From positions 1,771,357-1,835,356 of the forward strand of contig NW_022098002.1 in NCBI RefSeq assembly GCF_002288925.2: a stretch of 64,000 bases of DNA. Direction: 5' to 3'. The DNA comes from Delphinapterus leucas. Taxonomy: Eukaryota > Chordata > Mammalia > Artiodactyla > Monodontidae. Position 1 is the stretch's first letter. The number at the start of each line of letters is the position of its first letter. This document shows positions 22,993 to 35,975 of this stretch, piece after piece. Below the pieces are notes generated by a model. That model saw nothing but the letters and a program-made list of their open reading frames with translations. It made no database searches and was not told the DNA's origin. The position numbers and the translations under genes are program-made.

Positions 22993-25190
22993 AATTACTG
23001 ATTTAAAGCTTCTGCCGTCTATAGGTTTTCTGGCACTGAAAGCCGCCTCCAGGTTCGAAGGATGCCTCACTCCTGCAGGCTGCGCTCAGCTGTGGAGGTG
23101 GAAGCTCCCAAGCCATGGGGTTCCTTAGGAGATTCGAAGCACACCTCTCAGTGTTCTTTAAAGATGGAGTTTAAAATGTTGAACAGGATGACGCAAGGGA
23201 CAAGGGGCCAAGTCACAGCACAGACTGTCTTATAATAGCTCATAGTAGCACAAATACTTTGTTACTAACAACGTCCCAGGTAATGAAATCTGCCAGCCTT
23301 TCATTTTCCAGATCACAGTGGTAAGTTTATTCTCAGAATAATGTCTCTTGCACTAACCAGTTTCCAGGTGTGTCTTCTTGAGTGGGAGGGACAGGGTGGA
23401 CCTGTGGCCAGTCTGCTGGACTGTACGTACCCCGCACACAACCGTGGACACAAGTCCAGGAGGGGCACAGCTGTCTTCCACGTGTGCCACAACAGAAAGC
23501 AACTGAGGACCGTGGCTCCAGGTTCATATCAATGCATGTATTGAGTTAACATGTACTGAGGATGGTCCTCTAATTAACCACTTCACCCGGCTCTTCTGTT
23601 ATCCAGTTTACATGCCTCTGAATTTCCCACAAGACATGGTAAGAAACTTAATTGCAGAAATTAATCTAAATCATGGCACTCTCACATCAGCCAGTTTAGT
23701 AACCCAGGAGAAAAAGGAATAAGATGAATTTAGCACGACATTTCCTTGATGAATGCAAGTTACAAAATTTTTGGTGATAGCAGCCCCTATCTTTACCCCG
23801 AGATGGTCCATATCCTACATACTCTTAGCCACCAGTTACTTCCAAATTTTCTCATTAAATTCTCTTACCTGTGGCTCAGTAGAGATGGAATGAAATGAGG
23901 GAAAGACCTTTTATTTTCAAACTTTGTTTGAGTATGACACGGGAAGGAAATTTCTGGCTATCCTGCATGAGCTTTTCTGTGGGGTGTCAGCCCCATGGTT
24001 CATGAACAGGCTTTAACAGGGTGGTATCATCTGAGAAGCTGTAAAGTGCAAAGATGCTTTGGAAGGGCATCTCATACGTAACATTATCCACTAGTTAAAA
24101 ACTATTTTTAAGTAATGCTAACGTTGGGTATCTTTGGTTTAAAAGAAATAGGCGACTTTTAAGGTCTATAATTTTAAAGTAGGCTCTGAGGATTTCGTTC
24201 CAAAGAGCAACATAAGACTGAGCATTGTTTTTCATGATAACAAAAGCTCTTTCCTCCAGTCATGGTATCCTTGACAAAAGGTGCTTCTGTAAAGACATAA
24301 ATAATAAATCAAAGTTATACATTTTCCGGTAAATATACAATAGAATACATATCAGAGTTGGCACGTGAGATAGCTTTTTCTCATCTTTTGTTTTCAAGCA
24401 GAAAAGGGCCTGCTGTTCACTGGTTTATTTAAGGAAACCGTCACCATGTTCCCACTAATACTCACCGTAACCTAAAACCCTCAGGCACTGATTCTGCCGT
24501 CCCTGTAGCAACAGCTTCATCACGCTCTGGGGCTCATATTCGGCACAGGCCACCTGAGCTGAGGAATGACCTCCGTGGAGAGAAGCCATAAGAGTCAGCT
24601 GGTTGCCTTTGTCTATCAGTGGCATCCACATGCCGTGTCCATAAGCCCCTGTGCTCTTGGCCACTCAGGTCTCCAGCTAGTAAATTCCAGAAGACGGACC
24701 ATTTATGCATGGGCTTGCACATTTGCAAATAGCCTGGTGAGGGCTGCCCAGACCTGTGTGTCTACTTCAGGCCACTTAAACTCCAGAAGGAAAACACCAG
24801 TCACTCAGAGACTACCGCCAGTGGCACAGAACTTCACATGATCTCTCACCTGAGCTAAGCAGGGCAACAAGAGGCCCGGGAAGTTCTTTAGTCTATGACA
24901 TTCATGTTTTGAGAAGCTGATTTTAATGATCATGAGAGTCATCAGTAGTGGTTTCTAACCTGAAGCTAAGCACAGTTAGCCAGACTGAGTCTCGAAGTCT
25001 TGTGAGGAGCCCTGGGTGGTACCCGCTGATGTTAGGGAGGCCCGGGGGCGGGGGCGGTGTGCCCATCTTCATGGAGCTGGGCTTTACCACCAGGATCTAT
25101 GGAGAAAGGGCCAGACGCCAAGCTGCGCCTCTGCCGCTGCTCCACGCAATACTTTGCTTCGAGCCGTAAAAAGCCCTGAAGAAAGCAGGC
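22993..25190. other. Intronic sequence without recognised features
   Basis: No repeat, exon or RNA gene was recognised. Confidence 0.4.
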
Positions 25191-25199
25191 TATTCAGAT

Positions 25200-25365
25200 G
25201 CACGAAATCTTAACTCAGCAGGGATCATCTCTGTCAGATGGATCACTGGTCCACAGCCAGGATGCTGGCTTCTAGTGACGTTTCTGTTAACCAACTGCAT
25301 CCCCTGCAGAAGGCACTTCACATCTCAAAGACTATGGTTCTCTCTGTCAAATGGGCTTATCTCCG
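25200..25365 (+). mobile_element. MIR SINE remnant
   Basis: Core-like order: AACCAACTGCATCCCCTGC, then CACTTCACATCTCAAAGAC and TCTGTCAAATGGGCTTATC. Diverged. Confidence 0.4.
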
Positions 25366-25887
25366 CTAGTTCCAAAGAGAGGCTAAGATACGGTGACAAA
25401 TGTGGACGTGTTTTTGGAAAAAGAAAAGCAACAAAGACACTAAGTTGGCGTGGCCTCCTGGAACAAGCCTGTTCAGCTGTCTGCACAAACGGTGTCTGCT
25501 CGGATTCCTCCACTGCCTCGGTCAAGTCCACCTCCAACGCTGAAATAGGAGTGTCCGTGCCTGACCCTGACACTTGGAAGAGCACTCCCCCATTTACATA
25601 AGGGCCAGCACAAAGCTGTCAGCAGTGTTACGTTAGAGAGGGCCGTTCCCACCCCAGAGTCAGGGCACGATTTAATGGTCAGGAATCCCTGGGGACGTCT
25701 CTGGGGATCAGCACGGCCGGGCGATGCAGGGTTTCCCAGCCAGCTCCTTCTAAAGGTCGGAGCCCGTCTTTGGGCCCAGGTGTAGGTTGATGAATGTGCC
25801 CTGAGCTACCATTCGGTGGAGAACTTTGCTTTTATGGTTCTTCCTCAAAACACTCCCACCAAAGCCAGAATGAAACATGCTTTTTCT

Positions 25888-26300
25888 TGAGTGAAAAGTA
25901 ACATACGCCAAAACCACAGCGAGGTACCACCCCACACCCCTCACACCACGGAGCCCATCAAAGAAACAAAAGTAAGTGTTGCTGAGGATGTGGAGAAATT
26001 GGAACCTGTGCTCTGCCGGCAGAAACGTAAAATGGCGCAGCCACTGGGGAAGACAGTGTGGCACTTTCCCCAAAAATTTAACGTGGAGCTGCCACGTGAC
26101 CCAGCAATCCCTCTTCTGGGTATACACCCAAAAGAGTTAAAAGCAAGGATTCAAAGAGATATTTGCACACCCATGTTCACAGCAGCATTATGCACAATGG
26201 CCAAGATGTGGAAGCAGCCCAAGTGTCTGTTGATGTGGTCCATCCATACAATGAAGTATCGTTCAGTCTTAGAAAGGAAGGAAATTCTGATATAGGCTGC
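25888..26300 (+). mobile_element. L1 ORF2 3' fragment
   Basis: Reads the C-terminal end of L1 ORF2: AGGATGTGGAGAAATTGGAA, CAGCAATCCCTCTTCTGGG, TATACACCCAAAAGAGTTAA and CAGCAGCATTATGCACAATG. Short, broken and non-functional. Confidence 0.85.
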
Positions 26301-26317
26301 AACCTGGAGCCTTTTTT

Positions 26318-26354
26318 TTTTTATGTTATGTATATTTTTATGTTATGTATATTT
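26318..26354 (+). repeat. 17-bp tandem duplication
   Basis: TTATGTTATGTATATTT occurs twice in direct succession. Confidence 0.85.
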
Positions 26355-26399
26355 TACTGCGATTTTTAAAAAAGTAATATAAGCTAATTTCATATGTTT

Positions 26400-27480
26400 C
26401 ACTGTTTGAGAACTTTCTTAGGAGAAAGTGGGCTGATCCAGACAATCGTGGGCTGAGAAAAGCACCGGGTGACGGTTTTCCTGCAGCGTCCAAGGTCTGA
26501 GCACAGGAGCTTGTAGTGACCAAGGGGAAAGAGCACACCCTCAAGGACATCTGAATCAAGGCTTTCTGCTGACTTCTAAGAGTGAACTAGGCCTGCATCC
26601 AGTGTCCAGCCTGTAGGATCGAAATCACAAACAAACATGTTCTGCTCAGGATCAACTCTGCTTCGGAGAGAGGTACCTCTTTGTACCATATGGAAAATAA
26701 AGGCATTTTCCCTGTCAGAGGAGGAGATGAAATGTCCACACAGTAGAAGAACTCAGCGCACTGAAGTCCCTTGGAAAGTCCAAGATTTATGGACCCTCTT
26801 CTGTGCTAGCCCGGGGTCCATGGGTTGTTATACCCACCTCCCAGGCTCCCAAGACCGAGGCCGCCATGGGCTTTAGAGCCTTTGTGCTCTGCTCGAAGCC
26901 CCCCATGCCCCCCCATCAGCACCCCTCCTCTGCTCCTTTAGAAAAACACTCCAGTGAATGCTTCTTTGTAAATGTAGAAGAATAACAGAAATGAAAGGAT
27001 TCTGAGTGAGCACTGCTGAGAGCACATTGGCTAAGAGACATAATTATCTCATTTCTTCCTCTGTTCCCCAAAGCAGTTGAGGTTGCTACTATGTGGTTAG
27101 AACATTTTAAAAACTGGATTTGGGGCTATGATCAATACTTTTAAATGATCAACAATTTTTACGGACACAAAATCGACGGAATTTTCAAGGTATCACGGTT
27201 AATCAAAATATCATCATCACTTTTCATTTTTGATAAGTTGAAAACAGCCCTGTATGTACTAAGCAATGAGCAGAATGTTTAAGAGTGATCCTGTTTGGGT
27301 AAATTCTTTAAATCACATACATATATGCTGGTGTTTCTAAAAGAAATCACAGGAAATGATTAACAGGGCTCACTGTGAAAAGAAACTTGAATTGGGGCCA
27401 TACAGTAATTTCTCATCATTTTAGAGTTTCCTGTACAGTTCAAATTTGTTACCCCATGGTGTGTGTATCCATATTCATTC
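26400..27480. other. Intronic sequence without recognised features
   Basis: No exon or repeat was recognised. Confidence 0.4.
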
Positions 27481-27599
27481 ATTCATTCAGGATAGAATGC
27501 TGGGTACGCTCAGAGGAATAAGACAGGGCCCCTGACAGAAAATTCTTATAATCTGGTGAGAAAAACTGACAAGTACATTATTAAAATAATTATCATGTA

Positions 27600-27835
27600 T
27601 GTGTTACAGTTGCTTAAGAAACTGGATTCCCATCCTGACTTGGCCGTTTCCTAGCCGTACGATCTTGGGCAAGCCGCTTAATCCTTCCATGCCTCAATTT
27701 TCTTCTGTAAAATGAGGATAATAACAGTTCTTACCCTACAGAGTTTTCATGAGCATTAAGTGAACATATATAAAGCACTTAGACCAGTGCCTGGCACACA
27801 GTAAGCTCTCAACAAACGCCCGATGCTATTACAGT
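27600..27835 (+). mobile_element. MIR SINE
   Basis: Good MIR core: ACTTGGCCGTTTCCTAGCC, ATCTTGGGCAAGCCGCTTAA, CTGTAAAATGAGGATAATAA and GTGCCTGGCACACAGTAAGC. The stretch just left (27485-27600) resembles an L2/MIR3 tail. Confidence 0.85.
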
Positions 27836-28569
27836 GAGGATACAGACAGGAATTACACCAGCACAGGGGAAAGAGGGATTCCTCCTGCCTGGGTCCTGGG
27901 TTATCAAGGATTTGAAGAAGAGTTGCTGCTTGAGCCGGGCCTGAAAAGATAAATAGGTTTTTGCCAGGTGAATAGGAGGGAAAGGCCATCTCAGGGAAAG
28001 AGAACAGTCTGAGGAAACGCAGGGCGATGTGGGTGTCTGGACAGCCGCCCCAAACAGGCAAAGTGAACTCCTGAACTTTCCTTCCAGGAGCTTCTCAAGG
28101 AAATAAAAAAGAAAGAGAAACTTTGTTCATTTTTAAAGTCCAGTACGTAATTTGTGTAAAGTCCCACCCTTGGTATGGCATTTCAGACTCACTTGTTAAA
28201 TTGCTTTTTTATAGTCTTCTTGGAAGACGTCCACACCTGATCAAACATCTGTAAATGAGCCAGTATAAAAAATGAAAATCCTGAAATACAAAGCAGACAT
28301 GCACGCAGACCTCCAGAGCGGACGGGCAGCGGGGAGGGAACTTGCACTTTTTGAAATCCAATTTGCACCTGCTTCTGGGGTCGAGCAGTTTACAAGATGC
28401 CGTTTGGCACTGGAAATGACCTTGTGGCCGTTCACCCCAGCATCCACCACGTGGGACTCCAGGTGAAGGTCCAGCACCTCACACCTGCCTGCTTGTCCCT
28501 AAGTCCGAGGTTGGCCTGTGACCCTGGGCTCCTCAGTTTAAAGCCACATTAAGCATCTCTGTGTGGGAG

Positions 28570-28770
28570 ACTCCACGCCGAGAAGCTTTCACAGACCTCA
28601 TCTCCATCCCCCTCCCAGAAGCAGATGTTACTATTTCCTCCTTGTACAGGGGAAGTTGCACTTCTGAGAGGTAAAGCCATTTGTCCAAGTTCCTGACCCA
28701 TAGCTCAGGACTGTGTCCACCTCTTCTGCCTCCACATTCGGTGCTCTTTTGACTGCTACGAGTTGCCTCC
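28570..28770 (-). mobile_element. MIR SINE
   Basis: Reverse-oriented MIR: ACAGACCTCATCTCCATCC, CTGAGAGGTAAAGCCATTTG, TCCAAGTTCCTGACCC. It lies inside a 190-codon minus-strand frame that I regard as spurious. Confidence 0.5.
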
Positions 28771-28879
28771 TCTGAGAAATGCTTAAACCCAGCGCACCGA
28801 GATGCCAGCCCCGTGGAATAGAGTGTTAGGGACGTCTGACCTGTGGTCTCCAGCCCACACACTGAGAACCCCCTCGCTG

Positions 28880-29320
28880 CCCATGGTTCCAGACACACTC
28901 TCAGCCTCGTGTCTGGACTGACCATGTCATAGGTTGCTAGCAGCATATCCAATGTCCTTCTCCCATCTTCCCTTCTAAGAGACCCCTGGATAATGTGCTT
29001 GGCTGAAAAACTGCATTCTTCAGCCTCCATTGCAGAGGGGATGACCACTGAGACATAAGCATGAAAGAGCAAAAGGCTTTCAAAGGAAAACTTTTTGCCC
29101 TTCATTCCTCAAGCTGCAGCAAAAGCAGATGTTGTGTGTGGCAGGAGCTCCAGCAACCTCCTTGGGACCATGAAGAAAAGGCCAGAAGATTTCAGAGACC
29201 TTGGCTGTAAACCAACACCCCTGGACCTCTTGACTGTCAGGGTCTAAACCCTCAGGTATTTAATTCACCAGAGTTAGAATTCTGTTTCTGGAAGTCACCT
29301 ACAATTCCTAAGTGATACAC
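28880..29320. repeat. Probable ancient interspersed repeat, class uncertain
   Basis: Phrases such as GCAGGAGCTCCAGCAACCTC followed by CTTGGGACCATGAAG resemble common placental LTR or DNA-transposon text, but I cannot name the family. Confidence 0.35.
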
Positions 29321-29821
29321 TGACTAAACGTGGGCACGTACTAACTCTTACCATTGTTCAAATGTTTGTTTACACTGGTGTGGTTAGTAAAAGTCAGACC
29401 TATTTGAAAGAATCAGTGAATAAAGATAGCTTTTAGTCATGTATTTTCTCAAGAGAAAATAGCAGAGGTATAGCTGCTATTATTAGGGAGTCTGTGAATT
29501 TTCAGATTTTACATTCATAAGGCTGAATGTCACTAGTCTCATTGGAGCCTTAAAGTGACTTTTGAAGGCCAGTTCTCTGCATTCTCTTTTACTCCACTGA
29601 CATCACTTAGGACTGCTGTTGTAGACAGGCCAGCAAGGCGCAAGCAGAGTCCCAGGGCTTCTAAGGGAAAGCCGGTACTCTACACACACACACACTCTTC
29701 AAAGGGCAGGATGTGCTGCTAAATCTGGGCTTACATCCTTGAGTCACATCCACCCACACATGGGAGAAAGCATTCCAGTCAGCTTCAGGCATAAAGACCA
29801 GCACACTGGATGTTTATCAGT

Positions 29822-29884
29822 GAGGAAGGAAGGAAGGAAGGATGGAAGGAAAGAAGGAAAGAGGGAGGGAGGGTGGGAGGGAGG
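29822..29884 (+). repeat. Purine-rich (GGAA)n / (GGGA)n microsatellite
   Basis: A pure purine tract (one T aside in two places) of GGAA units passing into GGGA units. GGAA arrays can bind ETS factors and form triplex DNA. Confidence 0.95.
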
Positions 29885-30688
29885 ACAGAGCAATTGGTCA
29901 TAATAAAAAGAGACAAACCAATGGCACTTCCGGGGACTGGAAGGCTGAGGCACCATTTCCCCCTGAGAGCACGAAAAGAGGGCCAGTCTCACAGGTGAAT
30001 TTGTGAGTTTGAAAGCAATTAAATATAGTAACTTCCCATCTAGCTACAGAATTGAATGCGCCAAATAATTTTGTATTAATTGACTGTGAAAATGCATGGC
30101 ATTTTATAGCCCTTGAATTCCTTGCCTGTGTTTAGTGGTTTTTTAATTGTAAATGACATGTTACAGTTCACAGTTTGTCTTTCTGTTATTTTCATTAGAG
30201 TAAACCCTCCACAATTCCAAGTTCAGGTAGACGAAAAGTCTGTAAAAAGAAAAATTTATGAAATTTGCTTAAAGAGAAGCAAGGATTTTATTTCAGTTCT
30301 GTTAATTCAGTAATACAGATTAATAGCTAACAAAGTGCAGTTCAGGGCATAGCAAATCAGATTCACATCAGTAGCAGCATTTGTAATCAGAGGAACTTTC
30401 TGTCTTTCTGCATAAGTTCTAATAATATCCTTGAATATTTTTTCTCTTAACCAGTTTACCAATCTGCAGTGTCATTTACACTAATTTTTTTAATTAAAAA
30501 ATGGAGAAAGGCAAACTTCATCCAAGTCCAGTATCACTAATTATAAATTAGTGAAATTTGACTACGTGAGGTTATAACTATATAGCTGACTGTGGTGCCA
30601 GTGCTCTCATATTTAAAGAAAACTTGGGTTGATTTTGAGCTCGTAGCCCCTTCTGAATAAATGAAGTGAAGCTAAAATTTCTGCTGAT

Positions 30689-30881
30689 GGGGCTTCCCTG
30701 GCGGCGCAGTGGTTGAGAGTCCACCTGCCGATGCAGGGGACACGGGTTCGTGCCCCGGTCCGGGAAGATCCCACATGCCGCGGAGCGGCTGGGCCCGTGA
30801 GCCATGGCCGCTGAGTCTGCGCGTCCGGAGCCTGTGCTCCGCAGCGGGAGGGGCCACAACAGTGAGAGGCCCGCGTACCGC

Positions 30882-30902
<21 letters not shown>
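30689..30902 (+). mobile_element. CHR-2-type SINE with target-site duplication
   Basis: Plus-strand full-length copy ending GCGTACCGC plus a long poly-A. AAAATTTCTGCTGAT flanks it at 30674-30688 and 30903-30917, a perfect 15-bp duplication, which points to a fairly recent insertion. Confidence 0.97.
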
Positions 30903-30912
<10 letters not shown>

Positions 30913-31079
30913 CTGATATATTTGTACGTATGTCAATATACACTAGAACTGAAATAGAAGGCCGCTTCCAGTTTAAAACTGACCTCCTCAAAGTGTTCTT
31001 TCCTCCCTATCTTACTCTATGCTCTGCTCCTTCTTCAGACCCTATTAAAATAGCAGTAAAGGGATCTGTGAAACGGCAA

Positions 31080-31100
31080 ACACACACACACACACACACA
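31080..31100 (+). repeat. (CA)n microsatellite
   Basis: Ten uninterrupted CA units. Confidence 0.95.
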
Positions 31101-31639
31101 AACGCACAAGGTCAAAAAATAACAAGAGAAGACATGGCAGTAATAGAATTTTGGAAACTGGAGGCAGATGGATAAGTGGTCATCAACTGGGCACAGCCAG
31201 GAAAGCTGGATCTTAAGACAACAGAGGAGGAACATTGAATTGTCCCGCAAAACACTGGAAACTTCAAAAAATACGAATTCCTTCATGTTAGTCCCTGAGA
31301 TTACGATTTAATTGGTCTGCCATGTGGTCTGGATGTTGGCATTTTTAAAGATTTCCTATGTGATCATAATATGCAGACAAATTTTGGGACTTCTGCCCTA
31401 ATACGAAAAACAGAGGCTAAAACTAATGAAGCAAAGCAAGTTGGAGGAAGCAGAGGTGATGCAGAAAAAAGAAAACTGTTTTAAAAACTCATCAATATCC
31501 TCATAAAACATATTAAATCTCGGTTACAAGAACAGGATTTGCATAAAAGAGACACTCAGAGAATAGGAAAGAGTTCCTGGAATTGACTCCGATAGTTGAC
31601 AAGAGAACTTAAAGGAGCTTCCACAATAAAGGAATCTCC

Positions 31640-32140
31640 CTTAAAGCAGAGCAGAGGAGGAAAATTGAAGTGAAAGGATAAGAAATTTCCAGACCAGGCA
31701 AGGAGATCTAACACTCAAATACTAGGAGTTCCAGAACAAAAACAAGAGAACATGAAATTGACCAAGACAGTTTGCCAGATGGAAGGATGTGAGAGCCCAG
31801 TAAACATCCTGCACAGTGGACAAAACACCCATACAAGGTCTGTCATTGTGAAATTTCACAATATCAGGGACAAATAGAGGGTGTCACAAGCTGCCAGAGA
31901 GAAGACTATCTGTCACTTACAAAGGGTCAGGATTCTGAACTCATTTGGACTTCTCAACAGCAACATGGAAGCTAGAAAACGACGGTACAATGCCTACCAA
32001 ATTCTGAAAAGAAACTATTTTGAACCCAGCCAGATAAACTATTATCCAAGTGCATGTGTAAACTAAAGACATTTTCAGATGTGTAAGATCTCAAAAATAT
32101 CACATTAGGAAACTACTGGAAGGTGTATTCCATCTAAACA
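31640..32140 (+). mobile_element. HAL1-like / L1 fragment
   Basis: Order of phrases as in HAL1/L1M: AAATTTCACAATATCAGGG, AAGCTGCCAGAGAGAAGAC, CTCAACAGCAACATGGAAGC, AAATTCTGAAAAGAAACTA and CCAGCCAGATAAACTATTAT. A short frame at 31881-32066 is a remnant of this element, not a gene. Borders are approximate. Confidence 0.65.
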
Positions 32141-32403
32141 AAGGAGTAAAACAAGAAAGAGAAGCAAAGGATACACAACAGAGGATGCCCTATCCAACAG
32201 AGGATAGGAGACAGGGTTTCTCCAGTAGAAATGCTAGGACATCAGCTCTGCTTCAGGCTTAGAGGGCAATCACTGTAGAATAGAATAAAATTCAGATTGG
32301 TCAGAAGTCTCTGGGAGGAATTTCTTCAAGAAGATAAATTTGATAGGATACCTAATGTATCTAAAGGTATGTAGAAAAGATTTGGACAATTAATAAATGG
32401 TTT

Positions 32404-32616
32404 GGGGCTTCCCTGGTGGCGCAGTGGTTGAGAGTCCGCCTGCCGAGGCAGGGGACACGGGTTCGTGCCCCGGTCCGGGAAGATCCCACATGCCGCGGAG
32501 CGGCTGGGCCCGTGAGCCATGGCCGCTGAGCCTGCGTGTCCAGAGCCTGTGCTCCGCAACGGGAGAGGCCACAACAGTGAGAGGCCCACGTACCTCAAAA
32601 AAAAAAAAAAAAAAAG
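32404..32616 (+). mobile_element. CHR-2-type SINE
   Basis: Plus-strand full-length copy with a poly-A tail; ATGGTTT on each side (32397-32403 and 32617-32623). The last body bases read GTACCTC instead of the usual GTACCGC. Confidence 0.95.
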
Positions 32617-32623
32617 ATGGTTT

Positions 32624-35600
32624 CGTTTTGAATTCATGATACGTACTTTTAAAAGCTAAGCAAATTTTAAAAATCAAGGCGACCAATAACTCCAGGGAAA
32701 AGAAAGGGCTGAGCAAAAAATGAAAATTCATAATAATGCTCTGCATTGCTCTCAGTCATGAATAGAATTTTCAAAATCACAATAATTGAAACACTGAATT
32801 TTTATTTACCCAAAAATTATAATATAACTATGTTGGGAGAATGGGGAAAAGGAGCAAAACATAAAAGGTGTGTGTGTGGGGGGGGAAGGTAGAGATGAAA
32901 GAGACACAATCCTTACCTTTCTCTCAATACCATTTGATTTGAAAAGCTTAAATATGAAAAAGGAAAAAGAACATACCATATTATTTAGATATATGGAGAT
33001 AATTGAAAGAATTAGCTAAAACAAATGAAAATATTTACCTCTGGTGAGGGGGGACATAGGCACAGAAGTAGTAGAAATACTATGTCTCATGAAAAGCTTT
33101 GAGGAACTTTATGGATCTTTAGAGTATGTGAATGTATAATGAATACAAAAAATTTATATGAAAAATCTAAAGATTTTTATGTAAAAATATTTTTATGTGT
33201 TTTATATAAAAAATGTTTACTTATGAGTGGGCTGTCCCAATTTTTAGCATGACAATTGAAATCCTATTATATCACCTTAATAATTTGTTTTTATACTGAA
33301 TAATTCACCTTTTTTTCAATGATACATCAACCTCTCATATTTTCACTTCTTTCATTAAAAACAGAAAAGTTATGTGAGCTCTGATAATTATCCGGCTGAT
33401 CAGGTAGGGCCCATCCCTGCAGAGCATTGGAAAGAGTCTATTGTAAAGCTTGAAGTTGGAACAGATTTGCTCAAGCAATCCAACACTCAAACACTGGGAG
33501 GCACAGAAGGTGCTCAGAAATGCTGGGGGATCGCCCTTGGCCTGGGCGCTCCTGAGGCTCTCCTGCCCTCACTGGCACCCCAGGGGCTGTGTTTGCTCTT
33601 TCATTTAGAATCAATTTTCCATATTTCCTCTTCATCGTGGCCCAGCCAAAGCATCTCATAAAGTTAGGGTTTTGGCTTTTCGCATCTTCAATAAGAGCTC
33701 AGGTGGAAGTGGTCGGGCTGTGGGTGCCTCTGGCTCCAGCCATCCCTGGCTAGACAGCTGCCCTTCATGAGGCTGTTAGCACTCGTCGGAGCTTTGCTAT
33801 TTCTGGGCTCTTCTCCACAAAGTGATTTTGTCTGTTTCCATACTCGTCACCCTGGCTCTCTGGTGGATCACTTTGAAGATGGCCTTGCCCCCCTTCAGTG
33901 CCCTGCAGCCAAGAACAGCATTTCTACTCCTCACCCAGCACCTGTGCCAATGGGCTAGACTCACAAGGGGCAAGGTGGCGACTTCCTAGTCATCACCACC
34001 AAAGCCATGGATCCTGGTGTCCCTGCTCCTCAAGGTCCAGCAGGGGCTTGCTCTGGGCAGGGGTATATTAAGGAAAAACAACAGGAATCCCAGAGGGTTC
34101 ACATCCAAAGGGGCTCTGAAAAAAGTGCTTCAACTTTGATCCAGCTGAGGAGAAACAAATACCTACCTCAAGCAGAACGGCATTTAGAGACCCTGGCTGA
34201 GGAACAAAAATGCAAAGTGTCAGTGAGAGCCTTCTGAGAAATCGTGGAGGAAAGAAGATAGCTTTTTTGGGGGGGGGTGTGGCAAGTAAAAAAAAAATCA
34301 CACTACAGAAACTCATCCTTTAGACCTCTATGGTCAGTTGCTAACCTCATGTGTACTGAGGGAATATACATCAGAACTCAACATACGTCAGGATTCAGTA
34401 TTAAAACAAAATAAAAGACTCCAACAGTTGGGAGTGGCATTAAGTGTATCTCATCCAAGCTCCTTTTATAACATCCTGACACATGGTTCCAGCTTCGAGC
34501 CCACGACTTCACCAGCCTGTTCTGGGAGGGCATGATCTCAGTATTTGGAAGGTCCTTCTTGTCCACCAAGGTTAGAACTCCTGGGTCTTATCTTCAAGAC
34601 ACCGGCCTCAAGGGTCCACCCAGGAGCAAGTAGGGCTTCTCTCACTGTCAGCTGCACACATTAACCTGGAGTTAAGGGCACTGGGACATTTCTGAAAAGG
34701 CTAGGAAGAAATCAGCATCTCCAATGTACTTAGGAAATGTACACTGCTTGTGAAAGTCCAAAACTGGCACTGAGACACTGTAGCTGCAGAATTGCAAAAA
34801 AAAAAGTAAAATGTTTCAGGTTACAGACAGATGTAATAAAAAGCAGAGCAGATGTAGTAGGTGAGAAAGAGGAAGGGGGTCCGGGCACACAAAGCCATAG
34901 CCATTTGCCAGGAAATGGTTTAAGTGGTTTGTGTGAAACCAGGTCTCAGTGTCAGGCGTCCGCTTAAGTAAATTCCATCCTTGATGTGCTCTCCCTGTGG
35001 CCGTTCACACCAACTCAGAGGAGACAAAAGCCGTGCCCAGGGTTGTTAGGTGACTACAGGAGACACAGTGAAGTGCAGGAGAGGCTCAGAGGAGACTCAG
35101 ATCTTACCATGTAATTACTATGTAATTAACCAAATGGTAATTCAGGCTAAAACAGACTTCTATGTACACATCTTAAAACTGGATTTTTACCTTGTGGCAG
35201 GAGAGACCCTTTCATGATACTTTGAATTGTAAACATGTCACAGGCTATTGTCCTCTGAAATGGGGTCCTTGTAGAGTCCCTGTGGGGCTTCAGAGAACAT
35301 AGATGTAGGCAGATGGGTGGCAGCCCAAGAGCTTGGAGAATTTGCTCTTTCTGGTCAACCTTCACGAATCTTGAAGAACTGGCTCCATTAACTAAATCAA
35401 AGTCAAAGACTGCTGCCCTTTAAAACGAAATGGATCCAACACAAGCTCAAACACAGGCATTTGGATTCTGTTTCCCTACGATTCTGGCCCCAAGGAAGAA
35501 GCAAGACACTGGAAAGCCCTACAAGGCTTTTGGGGTGAAAATGGAAACTAAGAAGGGGGACATGCCAGGAAAGGGGCTGCCCAAGGTCTGGGGGCGGGGC

Positions 35601-35790
35601 CGCTGGAGAGCTCCTCCTTCTCCCCCAGAGCCTCAGAGCGCAACCCCCTGCATCGGTGGGCAGGAAACCCCCAGAGGTCAGGCATTCTTTCACCGAAAAC
35701 AAAATCTGTGTTTCCAAAGTTTTAGAATCCTAAGAATCACTGAAGTAGGCATATTAGATATTTGATTTCATAGGTCTGGAGTGATTGGGT
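32624..35790. other. Intronic sequence without recognised features
   Basis: AT-rich at 32760-33370. No exon was recognised. A poly-G run sits at about 34267-34277. Confidence 0.4.
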
Positions 35791-35804
35791 CACATCTCAT
35801 CGTT

Positions 35805-35975
35805 ATTATCATTAATAGCAACCACTTTCTGAGGACTCACCACGGCCTGGCTGCCCTTGTTTAGTCCGCTAAGTGCTCACGTCCCCCCTCCCTTCTACAC
35901 AGGTAAACTGAGGCTCAGAAAGGTTCTGCGGTGACTCCGACGTCACTTGGATAGTAAGTAGCAGAGCCCAGATCT
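35805..35975 (-). mobile_element. MIR SINE
   Basis: Reverse-oriented MIR: GTAAACTGAGGCTCAGAAAG, GATAGTAAGTAGCAGAGCCC, CAGATCTCTG. Confidence 0.75.

Noticed and set aside
28533..29105. 190-codon minus-strand open frame
   Set aside because: It runs across a MIR and another old repeat and shows no protein family features.
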